In this document: in pieces, positions 60,988 to 64,000 of the stretch
Position numbering within the stretch: the stretch's first letter is position 1
How the letters are laid out: each line of letters opens with the position of its first letter
From: Streptomyces geranii
GTDB taxonomy: Bacteria; Actinomycetota; Actinomycetes; Streptomycetales; Streptomycetaceae
NCBI RefSeq assembly: GCF_002954775.1
Contig: NZ_PJME01000022.1
Location: 1-64,000, forward strand
Reading direction: 5' to 3'
DNA: 64,000 nt
The notes under the pieces: model-generated
Database searches by the model: none
Told to the model about the DNA's origin: nothing
The model's input: the letters and a program-made list of their open reading frames with translations, nothing else
Made by a program: the position numbers and the translations under genes

Positions 60988-62070
60988 ATGGCTGCTGAAT
61001 TCGAACGCGACTCCGGATGGCTCTCCGGCAGCGTCGTGGACGCCGAGGACGCCCGCCTCGCCACCGGCGTGCTCGCCGCCGCCTCCGCGAACCCCGGCAA
61101 CCCGATCGCCGCCCGTACCGGCATCAAGCCCGGCCCCGGCAACCCCGGCAACGTCGAAGCGACCGAGACCCCGTCCCGCTATGTGTCCGTACAGCCGTTC
61201 CAGGGCGTCGTCCAGGGCACCCGGAACACCGCGGCGGGCGCATATCTCATCACGCTGGCCCAGAAGAAGAGCCTCGACGTCCTGAGCCAGGCCCCGGCGA
61301 ACTCGTCCAACCCGCGCATCGCCCTGATCGTGGCCCAGCAGACCGACCGGCAGTACGGCGACGAGAGCGACGGCATGCTCGTCCGGGTGGTCGCCGGGGC
61401 GCCCGCGGTGACCCCGGTCCCGCCCACGGTGACCGGCGACCTCATCCCGCTCGCCTCGATCACCGTCCGGGCGAACGCGGGGGCGATCACCCAGGCCGAC
61501 ATCAAGGACCTGCGGGTGTCCACCGTCGCCGCCGGCGGAGTGCTCCCCCTGCAGACCCACGAGAACCTCCCGGCCGACGGCTACTCGGGGCAGCGCCTGT
61601 ACGACCTCGAAACCGGGCTCGACCTCGTGCGCACCGGCAGCGCCTGGCGGCCCGCGGTCACGGGCTCGGTGCAGTTCTTCGGCCCCGCGGACACGGGCTG
61701 GCCGCAGAGCGGCACGGCGGGCGCCGCCAACTTCACCTTCAACCAGGTGACCGTCCCGGCTGCGCCCTACCCCCGGCTGCTCTTCATCACCGGGCAGGTG
61801 ATGGTGTCCTGCTCGGGCAGCGACGAGCGGTGGGACCACGTGGTCCGTGTACCGGATGGTGTGATCTCCGTCGGCACCTTCCACGGCGGTCCCACCAGGC
61901 TCATCACCACCGTCACGACCTGCCACCTGCCGGTTCCCGCGTCGTCGGCGTCCCTGCAGCTGACGCAGTACATCGGCCGGGGCGGCGGCATCACGACCGG
62001 CACCGCGACCGTGCCCACCGTCTCCGCCACCTATACCGGCCTGCGCGTGGTGGCGTTCCCCGTCACGTGA
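60988..62070 (+). CDS. Tail fibre/tip-associated protein, copy 1
   Basis: This 360-aa protein begins ERDSGWLSGSVVDAEDARLATGVLAA and contains VQPFQGVVQGTRNTAAGAYLITLAQ and DIKDLRVSTVAAGG. The N-terminal 190 residues are clearly related to the next gene's protein, while the C-terminal part (SVQFFGPADTGWPQSG onward) is beta-rich and different. This fits a conserved attachment domain plus a variable receptor-binding head. ATG start after GAAGGACC. The function is inferred from position and architecture. Confidence 0.7.
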   Translation: MAAEFERDSGWLSGSVVDAEDARLATGVLAAASANPGNPIAARTGIKPGPGNPGNVEATETPSRYVSVQPFQGVVQGTRNTAAGAYLITLAQKKSLDVLSQAPANSSNPRIALIVAQQTDRQYGDESDGMLVRVVAGAPAVTPVPPTVTGDLIPLASITVRANAGAITQADIKDLRVSTVAAGGVLPLQTHENLPADGYSGQRLYDLETGLDLVRTGSAWRPAVTGSVQFFGPADTGWPQSGTAGAANFTFNQVTVPAAPYPRLLFITGQVMVSCSGSDERWDHVVRVPDGVISVGTFHGGPTRLITTVTTCHLPVPASSASLQLTQYIGRGGGITTGTATVPTVSATYTGLRVVAFPVT

Positions 62071-62105
62071 CATCCCTTCGAGAACACGTGACATCCCTTC
62101 GAGAA
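62064..62105. repeat. Tandem 21-bp duplication between the two fibre genes
   Basis: Two identical head-to-tail 21-bp units (start CACGTGACATCCC) cover 62064-62084 and 62085-62105. The first contains the stop codon of fibre copy 1, and the second ends in GAGAAGAGG, which provides the ribosome site of copy 2. It probably arose by replication slippage. Confidence 0.85.
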
Positions 62106-62116
62106 GAGGCATCACC

Positions 62117-63118
62117 ATGAGCACGCCCACACCGGAACGTGACTCCGCCTGGATCTCCGGCGGTGTCATCGACGCGGAGGACGCCCGGCTCGCCACCGGG
62201 GTGTTCGCCGCCCCCGGCGCCGGCCCGGTGCAGGCCCGCAGCGGCATCAAGCCGGCCACCGGCGACCCCGGCCGGGTGCAGGCCACGGCCACCGTCTCCG
62301 GGAAGGTGACGGTCGCCCCCTTCCAGGGCGTGATCCAGGGGACGAGGTCCACCGCGACCGGCGCCTATCTCGTCACGCTCGACCAGTCGAAGACCATCGA
62401 CGTGCTCGGCACTTACCCCGCCAGCACGCTCAACCCGCGTCAGGACCTGATAGTCGCCAGGCAGCGCGACACCCAGTACGGCGACGCCACCGCCGGGATG
62501 ACGGTCGAACTCGTCAAGGGCACGGAGGCCGCCACCCCCGTCGACCCCACGGTGACCGGCGACCACCTTCTGCTCGCCCGGATCAAGGTCCCCAAGAGCG
62601 CGACGACCATCGCCAACGCCAACATCGACGACCTGCGCCCCTGGACGACGGCCGCCGGTGGCATCCTCCGGGTGTGGGGCGAGGGCGGCCGGCCCACGTA
62701 CCCGTACACCGGCATGTACATCCACCGCTGGGACACCAACCACCTGGAGCGGTACGACAGCACTGCGGGCTGGCGGGCCGTCAACGAGGACACCGGCTGG
62801 ATCAATCTCGCCCTTCTCGCCAACTGGTCGGTGTACAACGGCGAGACACCGGCGATCCGCCGGGTCGGCGCCACCGTCCATCTGCGCGGCGCCCTCACGA
62901 GCGCGCTCGCGCTGACGGCCCAGGGCACCCCGCTCATCACCGTCCCGGCCGGCTTCCGCCCGGCGATGCGGCACCACTGGTACACGGTGATCGGCGGCAC
63001 GACCCGCGGCCTCGAACTGCTCCTCGACCCCGACGGCGGTGTGGCGCTGTACCCCCAGGACTCGCCGCTCCCGGCCAAGCAGCTGATCTACCTCAGCACC
63101 TCCTGGCTGGTGGGCTGA
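62117..63118 (+). CDS. Tail fibre/tip-associated protein, copy 2
   Basis: This 333-aa paralogue begins ERDSAWISGGVIDAEDARLATGVFAA and keeps FQGVIQGTRSTATGAYLVTLDQ and the ANIDDLRPWTTAAGG boundary. It then diverges into its own C-terminal domain (TGMYIHRWDTNHLERYDSTAGWRAV, then a beta domain ending LIYLSTSWLVG). The ATG at 62117 follows AAGAGG. Its stop overlaps the next start (TGATG). Two such genes in tandem suggest a mixed or alternative set of binding tips. Confidence 0.7.
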   Translation: MSTPTPERDSAWISGGVIDAEDARLATGVFAAPGAGPVQARSGIKPATGDPGRVQATATVSGKVTVAPFQGVIQGTRSTATGAYLVTLDQSKTIDVLGTYPASTLNPRQDLIVARQRDTQYGDATAGMTVELVKGTEAATPVDPTVTGDHLLLARIKVPKSATTIANANIDDLRPWTTAAGGILRVWGEGGRPTYPYTGMYIHRWDTNHLERYDSTAGWRAVNEDTGWINLALLANWSVYNGETPAIRRVGATVHLRGALTSALALTAQGTPLITVPAGFRPAMRHHWYTVIGGTTRGLELLLDPDGGVALYPQDSPLPAKQLIYLSTSWLVG

Positions 63119-64000
63119 TGGCCCTGCGACCGACCCGCTACACCTACTACACCGCCGACCTCTCCACCGGCGCGATCACCGACGAACTCCCTTTGTACGA
63201 CGTCACGTTCAGCACCGAGTTGAACGAGGCCGGCGAGTTCCGGGGCCGACTCCCGCTGGGCGACCGGAGGGTGACGGTCCATCACCCGCGCGAACTCACC
63301 GAGCCCGGACGCGCCGCCCTCTACGTCGAGCGGGACGGCGTGCTGGTCTGGGGCGGGGTCGTGTGGACGGTCAAGTACACGTCCGCGGACCAGCACCTGG
63401 AGATCTCGGCGGCCGGTTTCCTCTCGTACTTCGACCACCGCCGGGTCCTGCCCGCCGACTTCGACCCGGCCACCACCACCGATCTGGGCGCCGTCTCCGT
63501 CGCTTTCACCGACCGCGACCAGTCGGACATCGTCCGTGCCCTCGTCGCCGTCGCCCAGGCCCACCCCGGCGGCGACATCCGGGTCCGCCCGGAGACCACC
63601 ACCCTCTCCGGCACTCCCCTCACCCTCGCCTACCCGGGCAGCAGCCTGAAGAGCACCGGCGAGGCGCTGCGCGAGCTGGCCAGCCTGGAGGGCGGCCCCG
63701 ACTTCCTGCTCGACATGACGTACGGCCCCGACGGCCGCCCCGTGCGCAGACTGCGCGTCGGCACGCCCCGGCTCGGCCAGCAGGGCACCCCGCACGTGTG
63801 GGAGTACGGCGCCAATCTGACCGGCTACACCTGGCCGGCCGACGGCGCCTCCACCGCGAGCCGGGTCTTCGCGCTGGGTGAGCAGGGCGAGACGAGTCAG
63901 CTGGTCAGGGTCGCCGAGGACCGGAGCACCGGGCGCCCCCTGACCGAGACCGAGGTCTCCTACGTCCACCTCACCGACCCCGTCCTGCTGGCCTCCCAGG
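63118..64000 (+). CDS. Tail hub/minor tail protein (ReqiPepy6 Gp37-like), cut by the window end
   Basis: The frame starts at the ATG at 63118 (overlapping the previous stop) and stays open to the last base, giving at least 294 residues. It begins ALRPTRYTYYTADLSTGAITDELPLYDVTFSTELNEAGEF, then YVERDGVLVWGGVVWTVKY and STGEALRELASLEGGPDFLLDM. This is the pattern of siphovirus hub or minor tail proteins related to Gp37 of phage ReqiPepy6. Such proteins close the tail tip and carry later receptor-binding or lytic parts. The C-terminal end lies outside the window. Confidence 0.75.
   Translation, partial: MALRPTRYTYYTADLSTGAITDELPLYDVTFSTELNEAGEFRGRLPLGDRRVTVHHPRELTEPGRAALYVERDGVLVWGGVVWTVKYTSADQHLEISAAGFLSYFDHRRVLPADFDPATTTDLGAVSVAFTDRDQSDIVRALVAVAQAHPGGDIRVRPETTTLSGTPLTLAYPGSSLKSTGEALRELASLEGGPDFLLDMTYGPDGRPVRRLRVGTPRLGQQGTPHVWEYGANLTGYTWPADGASTASRVFALGEQGETSQLVRVAEDRSTGRPLTETEVSYVHLTDPVLLASQ

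Overview
The window is high-GC actinobacterial chromosome and almost certainly Streptomyces. Codons are strongly G/C-biased at third positions, GTG and TTG starts are common, and 4-nt start/stop overlaps are frequent. Typical Streptomyces content includes a pyruvate kinase / ANTAR regulator / liv transporter block, a sigma-anti-sigma pair, many secreted hydrolases, a LAxTG sorting signal and generic Streptomyces intergenic palindromes. No stretch has obviously foreign base composition. Strain and species cannot be fixed from the sequence alone.

Layout. 0-9.5 kb: ankyrin-repeat protein, HExxH metalloprotein, secreted trypsin-like protease, GH35 beta-galactosidase with a divergent AraC regulator, chorismate mutase, single-receiver response regulator and aminopeptidase N. 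9.5-10.5 kb: a non-coding repeat field (about 115-bp and 57-bp tandem units, then a C-rich tract). 10.5-13.4 kb: a two-gene unit, PLP decarboxylase plus lysine/ornithine N-hydroxylase, which looks like an orphan hydroxamate-siderophore module. 13.5-19.5 kb: Tat-exported 5'-nucleotidase, SIMPL protein, pyruvate kinase, a LAGLIDADG-type protein beside tRNA-Leu(CAA), and an ANTAR response regulator. 19.5-25.3 kb: the complete branched-chain amino-acid ABC transporter livJ-livH-livM-livG-livF, on the minus strand. 25.5-37.9 kb: membrane protein, CoA-transferase, 89-aa small protein, ECF sigma with its anti-sigma, a divergent DUF4331 / TPR / His-rich metal-transporter set, Ser/Thr kinase and SGNH lipase. 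38.2-39.4 kb: secreted subtilase.

39.6-49.5 kb is an extracellular polysaccharide locus. It has a FemAB/CelD-like acyltransferase, two family-2 glycosyltransferases, a NodB-type deacetylase, a 1271-aa protein that joins a flippase to a second polytopic domain, and a convergent membrane-anchored glycosidase. The translational coupling from the first glycosyltransferase to the flippase fusion suggests one assembly/export pathway. 49.6-55.7 kb holds an AAA ATPase, GntR and GNAT proteins, a DUF402 protein, a methyltransferase, a 44-aa protein, a LAETG-anchored lytic polysaccharide monooxygenase and a secreted lipase.

56.0 kb to the end is a co-directional siphovirus-type tail module: tail completion, tail tube, chaperone with a probable -1 frameshift product, coiled-coil protein, short tape measure, distal tail protein, two paralogous fibre-like proteins and a hub-like protein cut by the window edge. 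No capsid, portal, terminase or integrase gene precedes it; an ordinary secreted lipase does. This is the best candidate for an undescribed system, a non-contractile tailocin or domesticated tail particle, but the genes beyond position 64000 are needed to judge it.
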